A stretch of 64,000 nt of DNA from Mucilaginibacter conchicola (GTDB lineage: Bacteria; Bacteroidota; Bacteroidia; Sphingobacteriales; Sphingobacteriaceae). The translations under genes were made by a program, and so were the position numbers. Each line of letters begins with the position of its first letter. The stretch's first letter is position 1. Shown in pieces: positions 52,730 to 61,084 of this stretch. The notes beneath the pieces were generated by a model. The model worked only from the letters and a program-made list of their open reading frames with translations, searched no databases and was not told where the DNA came from. Location: assembly GCF_003432115.1 (NCBI RefSeq), contig NZ_QWDC01000002.1, positions 1,080,877 to 1,144,876 of the forward strand. The letters run 5' to 3'.

Positions 52730-53140
52730 TCAATGTGGAAGTTTTTCACGTAATAAACCATAAACCCAGGTACCTGCTATGGCGCTCAACAGGGTAACTG
52801 AGGTAACTAAAATGCCGCTGCCGATCTGCGCGAATATGGGGCCTGGGCACGCACCGGTAAGCGCCCAGCCCAATCCGAAGATCAAACCACCATAAACATA
52901 GCCCCAGTTAAACTGCTTATCCGGGATGATGATCGCTTCCTGATGGATCGTTTTGATATTGAATCGTTTGATCAACAAGATGGAGATCATGGCGACTACA
53001 ATAGCACTGCCGATGATGCCATACATGTGGAAGGCTTGCAGGCGGAACATTTCCTGTATGCGGAACCACGATATCACTTCGGATTTGATCAGGATGATAC
53101 CGAAGCACATCCCGACCAGTAAAAATTTCAGGTTCCTCAT
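52730..53140 (-). CDS. DUF6691/YeeE-like half transporter (second half)
   Basis: 136 residues from the ATG at 53140, four membrane helices. The motif GWALTGACPGPIFAQIGSG is the conserved Cys loop of the second half of YeeE/YedE sulfur transporters. Its ATGA start overlaps the stop of the first-half gene, and its stop lies one base from the persulfide dioxygenase start. Paired half-transporters of this type (PmpA/PmpB in some bacteria) accompany persulfide dioxygenases and are proposed to move sulfane-sulfur compounds. Confidence 0.85.
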   Translation of the reverse strand: MRNLKFLLVGMCFGIILIKSEVISWFRIQEMFRLQAFHMYGIIGSAIVVAMISILLIKRFNIKTIHQEAIIIPDKQFNWGYVYGGLIFGLGWALTGACPGPIFAQIGSGILVTSVTLLSAIAGTWVYGLLREKLPH

Positions 53141-53697
53141 AGCTGTAATAAATAAGGTAAGATCAACCAGGTCATTACAAAGCCGCCGATCATAAAGCAA
53201 CAGGTTGCGACCAGCGAAGGCCATTGCAAAGAGGAAATACCCATAATGGCATGCCCGGATGTGCAGCCCCCTGCATAGCGGGTACCGAAGCCGACCAGGA
53301 AACCGCCGACAACGATAAATACAAATCCTTTTAAAGTTGCAAGCCCTTTGAAACCAAAAATATCCTGCGGCAGCAGCCCTGTAAAATCTTTGATGCCTTG
53401 TTGCTGTAAAGCGGCGGTAGTTTTAGGGTTGATGGCTACCGGGCCGGGGTTGGATAACAAATGCGCAGCGATGAATCCTCCCAACACTATACCGGCGATA
53501 AAAAACAAGTTCCAGGCATCTTTCTTCCAATCAAACTTAAAAAAGGAAACATTTGCAGGAATGCATGCCGCACAGATCTGCCGCAAGGTGGATGAGATGC
53601 CGAATGTTTTGTTACCCAATAGCAATAGCGCCGGGACGATGAGGCCTATTAATGGCCCTGCTACATACCAGGGCCAGGGGTGTTTAATGATATTCAT
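53137..53697 (-). CDS. YeeE/YedE-like half transporter (first half)
   Basis: 186 residues, about five membrane helices. Signature [19 protein letters not shown] carries the Cys implicated in thiosulfate transport by YeeE/TsuA. The insertion [17 protein letters not shown] between helices is usual in Bacteroidota. It overlaps the TauE/SafE gene by 14 bases and the second half by four, so the three genes are translationally linked. Confidence 0.88.
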   Translation of the reverse strand: MNIIKHPWPWYVAGPLIGLIVPALLLLGNKTFGISSTLRQICAACIPANVSFFKFDWKKDAWNLFFIAGIVLGGFIAAHLLSNPGPVAINPKTTAALQQQGIKDFTGLLPQDIFGFKGLATLKGFVFIVVGGFLVGFGTRYAGGCTSGHAIMGISSLQWPSLVATCCFMIGGFVMTWLILPYLLQL

Positions 53698-54487
53698 AGG
53701 AGTTGGTTAAAGTGCTTATTAAAACAAAGATACCCATAGCCAGTACAAACCAGCCAAAGGCCGGTTTCAGGCGCGTATCGCTGATAAACCGCGTAAGGTA
53801 ACTGCCGAGAATGATACCGGCAATGGCGAAACCCGAAAAGATGGCTAAGAACGAATAATTGATGGCTACATGCCCGGTGATATCACCCAATACCCCCAAT
53901 AGCGAGCTGATGGCCATCACCATGAGCGAGGTGCCTATAGCTTTTTTCATCGGCAGACCGGCGAATAATACCAGTGAAGGGATGATCAAAAAGCCACCGC
54001 CAACCCCCACAAAACCAGTGATGAGGCCAACCGCTATGGCCTGTAAGATAAGCCTTCGGTAATTGATCTCAATTGATGCAAGTTCGATTCCTTTTGTCCG
54101 TTGTAGCATGGAAACTGATGCGGCCAGCATCAACCCGGCAAATATCAGCATCAGCAGCATACTTTTGGTTAACGCCCAATGGCCGAGGGTAAATAAATGA
54201 ACTGGCATGATCGGCATTACCCATCGCCGCATTATAAATACCGCCGTTAATGAGGGTAAACCGAATAAGAATGCCGTTTTCACATCTACATTGCCCTTTT
54301 GATAATGGCTGGCCGCACCTGCGGTGCTTGCGAGCCCAACTACAAATAAAGAATATGTGGTGGCCAATACCGGATCAATAGCAAAAAAACAAACGAGAAT
54401 AGGTACGGTTAAGATAGAGCCACCACCGCCTATCAAACCGAGGGATAAACCAATTAAAACCGAAGCTGCGTAACCTGCTATTTCCAA
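53684..54487 (-). CDS. TauE/SafE-family sulfite exporter
   Basis: 267 residues, eight membrane helices, TSUP family. N-terminal [20 protein letters not shown] and internal [20 protein letters not shown] are the two family repeats. It exports sulfite or related organosulfonates. The start codon appears to be TTG at 54487. It heads the group with the split YeeE genes, the persulfide dioxygenase and the methyltransferase. Confidence 0.9.
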   Translation of the reverse strand: MEIAGYAASVLIGLSLGLIGGGGSILTVPILVCFFAIDPVLATTYSLFVVGLASTAGAASHYQKGNVDVKTAFLFGLPSLTAVFIMRRWVMPIMPVHLFTLGHWALTKSMLLMLIFAGLMLAASVSMLQRTKGIELASIEINYRRLILQAIAVGLITGFVGVGGGFLIIPSLVLFAGLPMKKAIGTSLMVMAISSLLGVLGDITGHVAINYSFLAIFSGFAIAGIILGSYLTRFISDTRLKPAFGWFVLAMGIFVLISTLTNSYEYH

Positions 54488-54546
54488 AATCTGATGATTG
54501 ATGGAACAAAGCTATCCGCTTTAAGCCCGGTAATTAGTGACTTATG

Positions 54547-55155
54547 TTACACAGGGAAATTTAAAGTGATCTTATTGCGGGAAAGAATGATCATTTCCTT
54601 CTTTTCCATCTGTTTAAGCAGGCGTGAGATCACTTCGCGCGTAGTGCCTAACTCTTCTGCCAGTTGCTGGTGCGTGAGCTGAAACTCATGGGAATTAAAT
54701 ACCGCAGCCTTCTTCTTCAGCAGTTCAACAATGCGGTCGTCCAGTTTTTGAAAGGCCACTTCGTTAATTACCGTGAGTAATTCCTCAAAACGCTGGTGGT
54801 AAAGCTTAAAGATAAAATCGGCCCATTCGGGATAGCTCTTTATCCATTCGCTGGCTTTGGTAATGGGCAACATCAGTACATCGGCATCCTCTTCCACCTC
54901 CAGGTGTACTTTCGAGGTATCTTCATGTATCCCGGCCAGGAATGACATGATGCAGCTTTCGCCGGGCTTAATGTAATAAAGTAATATTTCGCGGCCATCC
55001 TCATCCTGCCGCATCACCCGCATACTGCCGGATAAAAGCACCGGCAACGAACGCACATAACTGTTTGACGACATCAGCACCGTACCGGCAGGCAACTGCT
55101 TACGCTGGCTATTTGCCTCTAATTCTAATTGCAACGCAGGGCCAAACTGTATCAT
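54547..55155 (-). CDS. Crp/Fnr-family transcriptional regulator
   Basis: 202 residues. cNMP-binding-like beta barrel (GSMRVMRQDEDGREILLYYI, then GESCIMSFLAGI), long dimer helix, and a Crp HTH at about 150-190 (LTHQQLAEELGTTREVISRL). No Fnr-type N-terminal cysteine cluster is seen. Regulators of this kind in Bacteroidota commonly head sulfur or YeeE/TauE clusters, and it lies 59 bases upstream of that cluster on the same strand. Effector unknown. Confidence 0.9.
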   Translation of the reverse strand: MIQFGPALQLELEANSQRKQLPAGTVLMSSNSYVRSLPVLLSGSMRVMRQDEDGREILLYYIKPGESCIMSFLAGIHEDTSKVHLEVEEDADVLMLPITKASEWIKSYPEWADFIFKLYHQRFEELLTVINEVAFQKLDDRIVELLKKKAAVFNSHEFQLTHQQLAEELGTTREVISRLLKQMEKKEMIILSRNKITLNFPV

Positions 55156-55201
55156 TGAGTAAATTTAGCAGTCTTAAGATCTATTACCTAATACTGCTTC
55201 T

Positions 55202-55861
55202 TCAAATGCTAATACTAAAACCCGGTTGCATGGCCTGATGAAATACGATCCCTCGTTTTTCAAAGTGCTTACTATAGGTCTCGTAGCGTTGTTTTAAAAA
55301 GAATTCCTTGGCGTAGCCATCGTGCACCGGTAGTACGGCCTTGGGTTTAATATGATCAGCAAACTCCGCTACCGCTATCTCTGTCGTAAACGGAGCCATA
55401 ACAGGCAGTATTAATAATTCAGGCTGTTGAAATTCATCATCATAAGTGCCAAAAGAATCCGCAGGATTTAAGACCCTGCCATCGATCAAGTAGGCCTGCA
55501 TATCAGGCAATGGACTATCAAGAATATTTTCATGTTTTACATTGATCGCCTGCAAAGCAAAAGGACCGATATCGAACAACCCGGCCTCAACCAAGTTATA
55601 AGATAGCCCGGACTCTTTTAATTCTTTAGCGACTTCTTTGTTGGTATAAATCTTAGCGCCGCTTAATTTAACGATGGCTTTCAGTTGTTCCACGTCCAGG
55701 TGGTCGGGATGACTATGGGTAATGATGACAGCATTGACTTTAATAAATTGCTCCACTTTTACTAAGTCCTCGGCAAATGTAAACTTACCGGGATCGAATA
55801 ATAACTGAAAACCGTCTTTTTCCAGTAGTAGGCAAGAGTGGATATATTTAGATATTTTCAT
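55202..55861 (-). CDS. MBL-fold metallo-hydrolase (UlaG-like)
   Basis: 219 residues from the ATG at 55861. Metallo-beta-lactamase motifs: THSHPDHLDVEQL, later VKHEN and VLPVHDGYAKEF; the N-terminal IHSCLLLEKDGFQLLFDPG is typical of the UlaG/YtnP-like branch. The substrate is unknown. It lies between the Crp/Fnr gene and the unknown gene at 55977, and its relation to sulfur chemistry is only positional. Confidence 0.82.
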   Translation of the reverse strand: MKISKYIHSCLLLEKDGFQLLFDPGKFTFAEDLVKVEQFIKVNAVIITHSHPDHLDVEQLKAIVKLSGAKIYTNKEVAKELKESGLSYNLVEAGLFDIGPFALQAINVKHENILDSPLPDMQAYLIDGRVLNPADSFGTYDDEFQQPELLILPVMAPFTTEIAVAEFADHIKPKAVLPVHDGYAKEFFLKQRYETYSKHFEKRGIVFHQAMQPGFSISI

Positions 55862-55976
55862 AGCATTTGAATATGATAAATAAACCCTCAAATGATGGGA
55901 AAGTTTCCAGCCCAACCAAGCTATCAGATCCTATTGCCGTAAAGAGATCTATTATGGTAAACAGACATCGCGATAA

Positions 55977-56438
55977 CTAAATATTATCGAACATTTTTTT
56001 TGACCAATTTGATACATCTCTTATAAAAAGCTGCCTGTTCCTTTCACTTCCTGCTGGATATGCTGTAATTAGAATTTTAGACGAGGGAAAATCAGCATCG
56101 ACGGCAGCTTTGCAGATAACGGGAGCAATACGCTTCATTAGAATAATAACATGATCAGGTTGAAGCGAACGCATGCGATCTGCCAACTGCCGGGCAGCAT
56201 AACCCGTTGGTTTAGTCAATATTTCTTTACCCAAAGGATAAAGGTGATCCAAGACGCATCCGGACTTGTTAAAAAAGTCAAGAAAGTCGTCAGCAGAACT
56301 AAATTTACCAAAAGCCTGTTCAAAGGCCGTGCGCATTGCCCGGAATAAATTGGTGTTCTTTAAATAAAAATGTTTATCGATAGAACCAGGCGCTTCAGCA
56401 ATAAACATGATGATGACTTTATTTCTCTTTTCAGTCAT
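55977..56438 (-). CDS. Hypothetical protein, weak uracil-DNA-glycosylase-like features
   Basis: 153 residues, soluble. The early FIAEAPGS and the late TAYPAGSERNRQLFIRD loosely recall the two end motifs of the uracil-DNA glycosylase fold, but the active-site pattern is not convincing. The central ADRMRSLQPDHVIILMKRI segment is alpha/beta. It follows lysR by nine bases on the same strand and is probably cotranscribed. Function unknown. Confidence 0.6.
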   Translation of the reverse strand: MTEKRNKVIIMFIAEAPGSIDKHFYLKNTNLFRAMRTAFEQAFGKFSSADDFLDFFNKSGCVLDHLYPLGKEILTKPTGYAARQLADRMRSLQPDHVIILMKRIAPVICKAAVDADFPSSKILITAYPAGSERNRQLFIRDVSNWSKKMFDNI

Positions 56439-56447
56439 ATCAGAGGC

Positions 56448-57341
56448 TTATAGGCTCTTATAGCTTTTAGCGAATCGCATAAATATTTCTGCTAACGATG
56501 AAGGTTGACCGTGTGGCAGGATAAAATAAAATGGACGCTCTATAGTCAGATCTTTGATATCAATGATCCTGCATTCGTTGTATTTTAGTTCTTTTAATAT
56601 CGACTGCACAGATACAAATGCAAAACATTTGCTGTGTAGCAAATAAGACTTTATACTTTCCGTGCCGCCTAACTGCATCTCGATATTCAGATCTGATAAC
56701 TTAATATTGAAAGGCTTTAAAGCGTGAGCAATGACGTCCAAAGTCCCTGAACCTGGTTCACGTAGTAATAAGGGTAAATCTTTTAATTCTTCCGGTTTAA
56801 TGCTGTCCTTTTTAAAAGTATTTGAGGCGCTACAGATCAGCACCAGTTCATCACTCAAAAATTCCTGATAGCTGAGTTGCGGATTACGCAGGATGCCCTC
56901 TACTATACCCAGATCGATCTCTTTGTTTAACAATGCCAGTTCCACCTGCTCAGTATTACCGGGCACCAGGTTCACTTGTACGTCTCTAAACTTTTCGTGG
57001 AACCGGGCTAATACCGGGGGGATCACGTATTGCGCAACCGTATTACTGCCACCGATACGCAACGTACCCGAATGTTTTTTGATCAGCAGGTTCATATCAA
57101 AGTCCAGCTCGTTGTAAACAGCGGCCAGTCTATCCGCATAAGCCAGCAACATTTCGCCAGCAGGTGTGAGCGATATTTTTTTATTCCCGCTACGTTCTAT
57201 CAGCGTCGTTTTGAACTGTTCCTCCAGTTCTTTGATATGCTTGGTTACCGCAGGCTGGCTGATATACAACTCAGCAGAAGCTTTAGTAAAGTTCAGCCTC
57301 TTGGCCACTGTATGAAAAACCTGTAATCGAAAATCGAACAT
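56448..57341 (-). CDS. LysR-family transcriptional regulator (CysL/YeiE-like)
   Basis: 297 residues. N-terminal winged HTH (LNFTKASAELYISQPAVTKH), linker helix, then a two-lobed ligand domain (GTLRIGGSNTVAQYVIPPVL; LPLLLREPGSGT). This is the branch with CysL and the sulfite-sensing YeiE. The only LysR gene in the element, it is the natural binder of the box found three times before sulfur genes, including one 5' of its own operon, implying autoregulation. Its ligand is probably a sulfur oxyanion, by inference. Confidence 0.9.
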   Translation of the reverse strand: MFDFRLQVFHTVAKRLNFTKASAELYISQPAVTKHIKELEEQFKTTLIERSGNKKISLTPAGEMLLAYADRLAAVYNELDFDMNLLIKKHSGTLRIGGSNTVAQYVIPPVLARFHEKFRDVQVNLVPGNTEQVELALLNKEIDLGIVEGILRNPQLSYQEFLSDELVLICSASNTFKKDSIKPEELKDLPLLLREPGSGTLDVIAHALKPFNIKLSDLNIEMQLGGTESIKSYLLHSKCFAFVSVQSILKELKYNECRIIDIKDLTIERPFYFILPHGQPSSLAEIFMRFAKSYKSL

Positions 57342-57355
57342 ACTGATAAATGTTA

Positions 57356-57502
57356 TTAGCTAAGTCGGAAAAATAACAACAAAAATGGGAAAGTAGCTGC
57401 TGCCAAGGCGATGACTGATACAGCTATATTTATAACCTTGTTGCCAATTATTATTGCTTGGTCATCAAATTGATAATGTACATAACGTTGAATAGTTTTC
57501 AT
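57356..57502 (-). CDS. Small membrane protein (48 codons) ahead of lysR
   Basis: ATG at 57502 to TAA at 57356. A charged N-terminus (MKTIQRYVHYQFDDQA) is followed by one membrane helix (VINIAVSVIALAAATFPFLL) and a short FFRLS tail. It is not recognised. The reason to believe it: its ATG lies 20 bases from a (T/G)AnnTTTG element and 78 bases from the centre of LysR box B, the same geometry as yeiH and tsdA. It ends 14 bases before lysR. It is shorter than usual annotation limits. It may instead be just a leader. Confidence 0.5.
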   Translation of the reverse strand: MKTIQRYVHYQFDDQAIIIGNKVINIAVSVIALAAATFPFLLLFFRLS

Positions 57503-57521
57503 GATCTCTTTGCTTATAACT

Positions 57522-57590
57522 CAAAGATCAATCATAACACCAAGTCATTTTCATCGTCAAAACAGATGGTTGATAGCCTAAGGTTATGAA
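57522..57590 (-). promoter_or_regulatory. LysR-type promoter B (small ORF and lysR)
   Basis: On the minus strand: box CATAACC...GCTATC...CATC at 57566-57589, then 43 bases from its inverted repeat to GATCTTTG (57522-57529), then 20 bases to the small ORF's ATG. The rest of the gap 57503-57665 shows nothing else. Confidence 0.7.
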
Positions 57591-57665
57591 AAACAGCTCA
57601 AGCATATAAGGCAAAAACAGGCTGATTCTGTCGTTCAGTTCATGTTAGGGTTTTAAATATGAGCT

Positions 57666-58406
57666 TTATTCCCAGCCCCATTTCTTAAATATCACATGGC
57701 CATCGACACTTTGCAAGAACTGAATGAACTGTTTGGCTTGCGTAGCCTGTTTGGTATTGGATGTAAGTGCTACCGGCGTACCACGATATAAGCGTGATGC
57801 CAAAGACAATTCCACAACTTGCGTAACATCCTTCAAATTATTGTGCCACGATGCGTAGGTGATCCAGGCATCATAGCTTTTGTCTTTCTTCCAGGCCTCG
57901 ATGCCCAGCGCGGTATTGGCGTAGGAACCGCCGATGTTTTTTTGTATCGCGCCGATCAGGTTTTCTTTACCGGCGATATCTTCCCACAAGCCCAACTGCC
58001 CGGCTCCGTTCACGTCCAGCACTTTTATACCGGGTTTGGCAAGATCTTTTAAACTTGTGATCTGTTTTGGATTCCCCGACCTTACCAATATGGCCGCGCG
58101 TCTTTTATAAAGTTCCACACGTGTGGCTGCATCAACCATTCCCGGATGGGTTTGCATGAACTGCGTAAGCATATATTCCGCACCGCCGTAGATCACATCG
58201 CCGTCTGCCTGCGCTTGTGAAAGCCACTTCGGTTCCGGGCCACCGGTTACTTTTACAGGAATACCTGTTTTAGCGGTGAATGCTTTAGCGCAATCCTGCA
58301 TGGCTGAAAGCGGGCCGCCGGGTCCGTAAATGTGAAGGGTGTCTTTTTGGGCGAAGGCCACAGCTACATTGGCCATGAGAACTATGATAATGATCGATCT
58401 TTTCAT
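57666..58406 (-). CDS. AcfC-like periplasmic substrate-binding protein
   Basis: 246 residues. Signal peptide to AFAQ. The body matches the AcfC family (accessory colonization factor, a molybdate/sulfate-binding-like fold): LHIYGPGGPLSAMQDCAKAF, GGPEPKWLSQAQADGDVIYG, VLDVNGAGQLGLWEDIAGKE, and the end FKKWGWE. It should bind a small oxyanion in the periplasm. It lies four bases after the other binding protein and is the last gene of the tsdA operon. No ABC permease or ATPase is encoded nearby. Confidence 0.87.
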   Translation of the reverse strand: MKRSIIIIVLMANVAVAFAQKDTLHIYGPGGPLSAMQDCAKAFTAKTGIPVKVTGGPEPKWLSQAQADGDVIYGGAEYMLTQFMQTHPGMVDAATRVELYKRRAAILVRSGNPKQITSLKDLAKPGIKVLDVNGAGQLGLWEDIAGKENLIGAIQKNIGGSYANTALGIEAWKKDKSYDAWITYASWHNNLKDVTQVVELSLASRLYRGTPVALTSNTKQATQAKQFIQFLQSVDGHVIFKKWGWE

Positions 58407-58410
58407 ATTG

Positions 58411-59331
58411 TTATTTTGTTATAAAACCATATTTCCGGTAAATTGATTTGGCTACCGGGCTTACTAAAAAGTCCATAAAATCCTGCGCAGCCTGCGCGTG
58501 CGGCGCGGCCTTTAATTGTCCGGCCACATAAGTGGCGCTGATGTTATCTTTCTCAGGGATCTCCACCATATCTGCCGGGTAACCGATCATTTTCTGATAA
58601 TAGGCTTCGGTGTACCATACCGGTGCAGCATCACTCTGTTGATACATAATGCGCATTGGCGTTTGCCTGTGGTGTATCTGGGTTAGAAAAGTTTTGCCGT
58701 TTTTAACCTTGGTATCCATGATCGTATTTTTTAAGGTTTCACCGCCCACTTTTACATAAGCTTCCTCTATACGTTTACCAATTCCTTCCCACTCCGGATT
58801 GGGCATGCTTACACGCACATCGTTACGCCCAAGGTCTTTCAATCCCTTCACTTTTTTAGGATTACCCTCTTGCACCATAATAGCTAAACGGTTGTAGGCA
58901 TAAGGTGCGGTCTTGCTGAAATATTCCGGCATCTGATCGATCCGGCTTTTTCCTGCAGTGTAAACATCGGGTTTCAAGGTGATACGCATGTTCCCAATAA
59001 CAATGCTGCCACCTATGATCTGCTTAGCCAGTATGCCCGGTGGCAAGGTTTCGGCAAATACACGCTGGTATTGCGGGTATTGTTTTTTGAACGCGGCCAG
59101 CAGGTCGTCTATACACATGAACTGATTTCCGGCAAAGAATACCACCAGTTGCGGGTCGTTAATGTCGCCGAACAGATCGGGTACATTGTCGACTCCCGGG
59201 ACGGTAAATTGCACCTTGCTTTCAGGCGGGGTATTCCAGGGTGGATCAAATCGGTGATCCTGTGCTTTTACCTGGCTACTCAAGGCTGTTATTGCTGTTA
59301 TTGCAAATGTTATTTTTTGAAGATATTTCAT
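58411..59331 (-). CDS. Periplasmic substrate-binding protein (molybdate/sulfate-type fold)
   Basis: 306 residues. Signal peptide to VKAQ. LVVFFAGNQFMCIDDLLAAF opens a type-II binding-protein fold; IVIGNMRITLKPDVYTAGKS, LAIMVQEGNPKKVKGLKDLG and DNISATYVAGQLKAAPHAQA follow, like ModA/AcfC relatives. Unusually, it carries the sequence FDPPWNTPPESKV before the fold. Second orphan binding protein of the operon. The ligand could be thiosulfate, sulfite or another oxyanion; not deducible. Confidence 0.82.
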   Translation of the reverse strand: MKYLQKITFAITAITALSSQVKAQDHRFDPPWNTPPESKVQFTVPGVDNVPDLFGDINDPQLVVFFAGNQFMCIDDLLAAFKKQYPQYQRVFAETLPPGILAKQIIGGSIVIGNMRITLKPDVYTAGKSRIDQMPEYFSKTAPYAYNRLAIMVQEGNPKKVKGLKDLGRNDVRVSMPNPEWEGIGKRIEEAYVKVGGETLKNTIMDTKVKNGKTFLTQIHHRQTPMRIMYQQSDAAPVWYTEAYYQKMIGYPADMVEIPEKDNISATYVAGQLKAAPHAQAAQDFMDFLVSPVAKSIYRKYGFITK

Positions 59332-59363
59332 GATGGTTTATATAAATTGAATGAGGATGCTTA

Positions 59364-59822
59364 TTAGGGATGTACAGTAGCCCAGCCTTCGTATTGGCGG
59401 ATGATGATCTCACCGTTGCCGCTCGGCACATAGGAGATGAATGGAAACAGGTCGGCTTTGTCAATTTTCCTTTCCTTGATCGTGTTATCGCACTGTGCCA
59501 GCACCACTCCCTTTGCCTGTAGGTCCTTTAAAGTTTGCTCATAGGCGCTACTTTTCATGTAAACAGCCACGCCGTCACCAAAAGCGATCAGTTCAACATG
59601 GAGTTTACCTTTTAGTCTTGGATCTTCCAGCGCGTTATTGATGTTCCTTAACGTCCCCTTGATCTTTTTATCATCGCCGGAATTGATGATGTAAAGCGCA
59701 TCGTAATGCTTGAGCTTTGCGGTTGCGCCCGTAAAGGCGGCGGGATCGGTTTGTTGTGCTTTAACAGTTTTTGTGAAAGCGGTCAGCGCGAAGGCTGCTA
59801 AAATGATGATGTACTTTTTCAT
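59364..59822 (-). CDS. Exported DsrE-family protein
   Basis: 152 residues. Signal peptide (MKKYIIILAAFALTAFTKTV ending KAQ), unusual for a DsrE fold, most of which are cytosolic. The mature part has the DsrE alpha/beta pattern (YDALYIINSGDDKKIKGTLR, VELIAFGDGVAVYMK) and the conserved Cys in VVLAQCDNTIKER. DsrE/TusD proteins carry persulfide sulfur on that Cys. Here it would do so in the periplasm beside a thiosulfate dehydrogenase, the gene just upstream. Confidence 0.82.
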   Translation of the reverse strand: MKKYIIILAAFALTAFTKTVKAQQTDPAAFTGATAKLKHYDALYIINSGDDKKIKGTLRNINNALEDPRLKGKLHVELIAFGDGVAVYMKSSAYEQTLKDLQAKGVVLAQCDNTIKERKIDKADLFPFISYVPSGNGEIIIRQYEGWATVHP

Positions 59823-59832
59823 GGTTCTTATT

Positions 59833-60939
59833 TTATGATTTGATGATTGATGCTTGTTTTTGTGCGTCTTTGATGGGTTTGAACGGCCCGTATTTATGCT
59901 GCTTCTCGCTGAACTGGTCGGCGTAAGGCCCGAACGGGAAATCGATCGGTTTCTTTTTCAGGTCTTTCCAGTCATGTTGCTGATCCTTATGAGGGCGCGG
60001 CTGGGAGTTAACAAAGGCGCCAACGTTCCAGGCCTCTTCATCTGTTAATTGCGGACTATGATATGAAGCGCCATATGGCATATTGTTTTTCACAAAACCT
60101 GCAAAATTGGTCAGCCTGTACATGCCTGCGCCATCGTTATAGCTGTGCTTTCCCCATAACGGCGGATTGGCGTAGGTTTTTTTATCGGCGTTAAGCAGGC
60201 CCTCGCCATTAGCACCATGGCAGCTTTGGCATTTCATCATAAACACTTCCTTGCCCTTGGCCGGGTCTGCTGCCTGGTCCATGAATGCCAGCTTTTCTGT
60301 TGCATTTCCAAATAGTTTCTGACCTTTCTTTACGTCCTTGCCGATCCACTTCATGTAAGCCAACATGGCCTGGATCTCTTTACTGGATGGGTTAGGTACT
60401 TTACCGGCCAAACTACGCTCGAAGCATTCAGCGATGCGTTCTTCAGGCTGCTCCACCCTGCCACTCCTGTTGCTCAGTTTTGGATAACTAGCAATAAAGC
60501 TGGCATAATTATTACCGAAAAGGCGTGACCCGGCATCAAGGTGGCAGTTCTGACAATTCATCCCGTTAGTGATCTTCGCGATGCTGCCTTGAGGGCCAAA
60601 ATATCTGGCGGTATGTGCTACAAGCTCCCTGCCATATTTGATCATCTCGCCATCTTTACCGGCAGGTATCGTATTATCATTTGGAGCTTTCCATGCATCA
60701 GCCGGAATAGGGCGTGGTGTCGTACCGGCAGAGGCTTCGGTAGATGGAATGGTAACTGGTTGGTCGGATCTGCCATTTATCTTCTGGGAATCCTTACCAG
60801 GTAAATGACCAGTTGGTACTATCAATGTCACGATCACCACTATTATACAAACCGCAAACAAAACACTTACGGTAATTAAGGCCTTTGATACTTTTACCAA
60901 GGCTTTGGTCACTTCTCTATTTTCGTCTTGCTGTTTCAT
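59833..60939 (-). CDS. tsdA: TsdA-like diheme thiosulfate dehydrogenase
   Basis: 368 residues from the ATG at 60939, chosen by the promoter geometry; a TTG/ATG 7-8 codons earlier is possible. One N-terminal membrane helix (21-41) anchors it. Heme sites C129-QN-C132-H133 and C237-QS-C240-H241. Between them, ECFERSLAGKVPNPSS gives Cys172, 39 residues after the first heme His, close to the spacing of the Cys axial ligand in Allochromatium TsdA. PPLWGKHSYNDGAGMYRL and NMPYG are also TsdA-like. Predicted reaction: two thiosulfate to tetrathionate, or the reverse, in the periplasm. First gene of the operon. Confidence 0.85.
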   Translation of the reverse strand: MKQQDENREVTKALVKVSKALITVSVLFAVCIIVVIVTLIVPTGHLPGKDSQKINGRSDQPVTIPSTEASAGTTPRPIPADAWKAPNDNTIPAGKDGEMIKYGRELVAHTARYFGPQGSIAKITNGMNCQNCHLDAGSRLFGNNYASFIASYPKLSNRSGRVEQPEERIAECFERSLAGKVPNPSSKEIQAMLAYMKWIGKDVKKGQKLFGNATEKLAFMDQAADPAKGKEVFMMKCQSCHGANGEGLLNADKKTYANPPLWGKHSYNDGAGMYRLTNFAGFVKNNMPYGASYHSPQLTDEEAWNVGAFVNSQPRPHKDQQHDWKDLKKKPIDFPFGPYADQFSEKQHKYGPFKPIKDAQKQASIIKS

Positions 60940-60960
60940 TTTGTTTGTTGGTTGATACAT

Positions 60961-61035
60961 CAAAAGTACAAGCGAAAAAGGCTGAAGTTATATCACAAAA
61001 TTTGATGATTGATAACCTGTGGTTATGGTATCTTA
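60961..61035 (-). promoter_or_regulatory. LysR-type promoter C (tsdA operon)
   Basis: On the minus strand: box CATAACC...GTTATC...CATC at 61004-61027, 43 bases, then TACTTTTG (60961-60968), an exact TAnnTTTG match, then 22 bases to the tsdA ATG. The divergent gene at 61085 has no matching -7 element at the equivalent distance, so control appears one-sided. Confidence 0.75.
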
Positions 61036-61084
61036 ACAAATGAACATTTTAGAAACAGTTGGGTTTTACCATAAAAGATCGATC

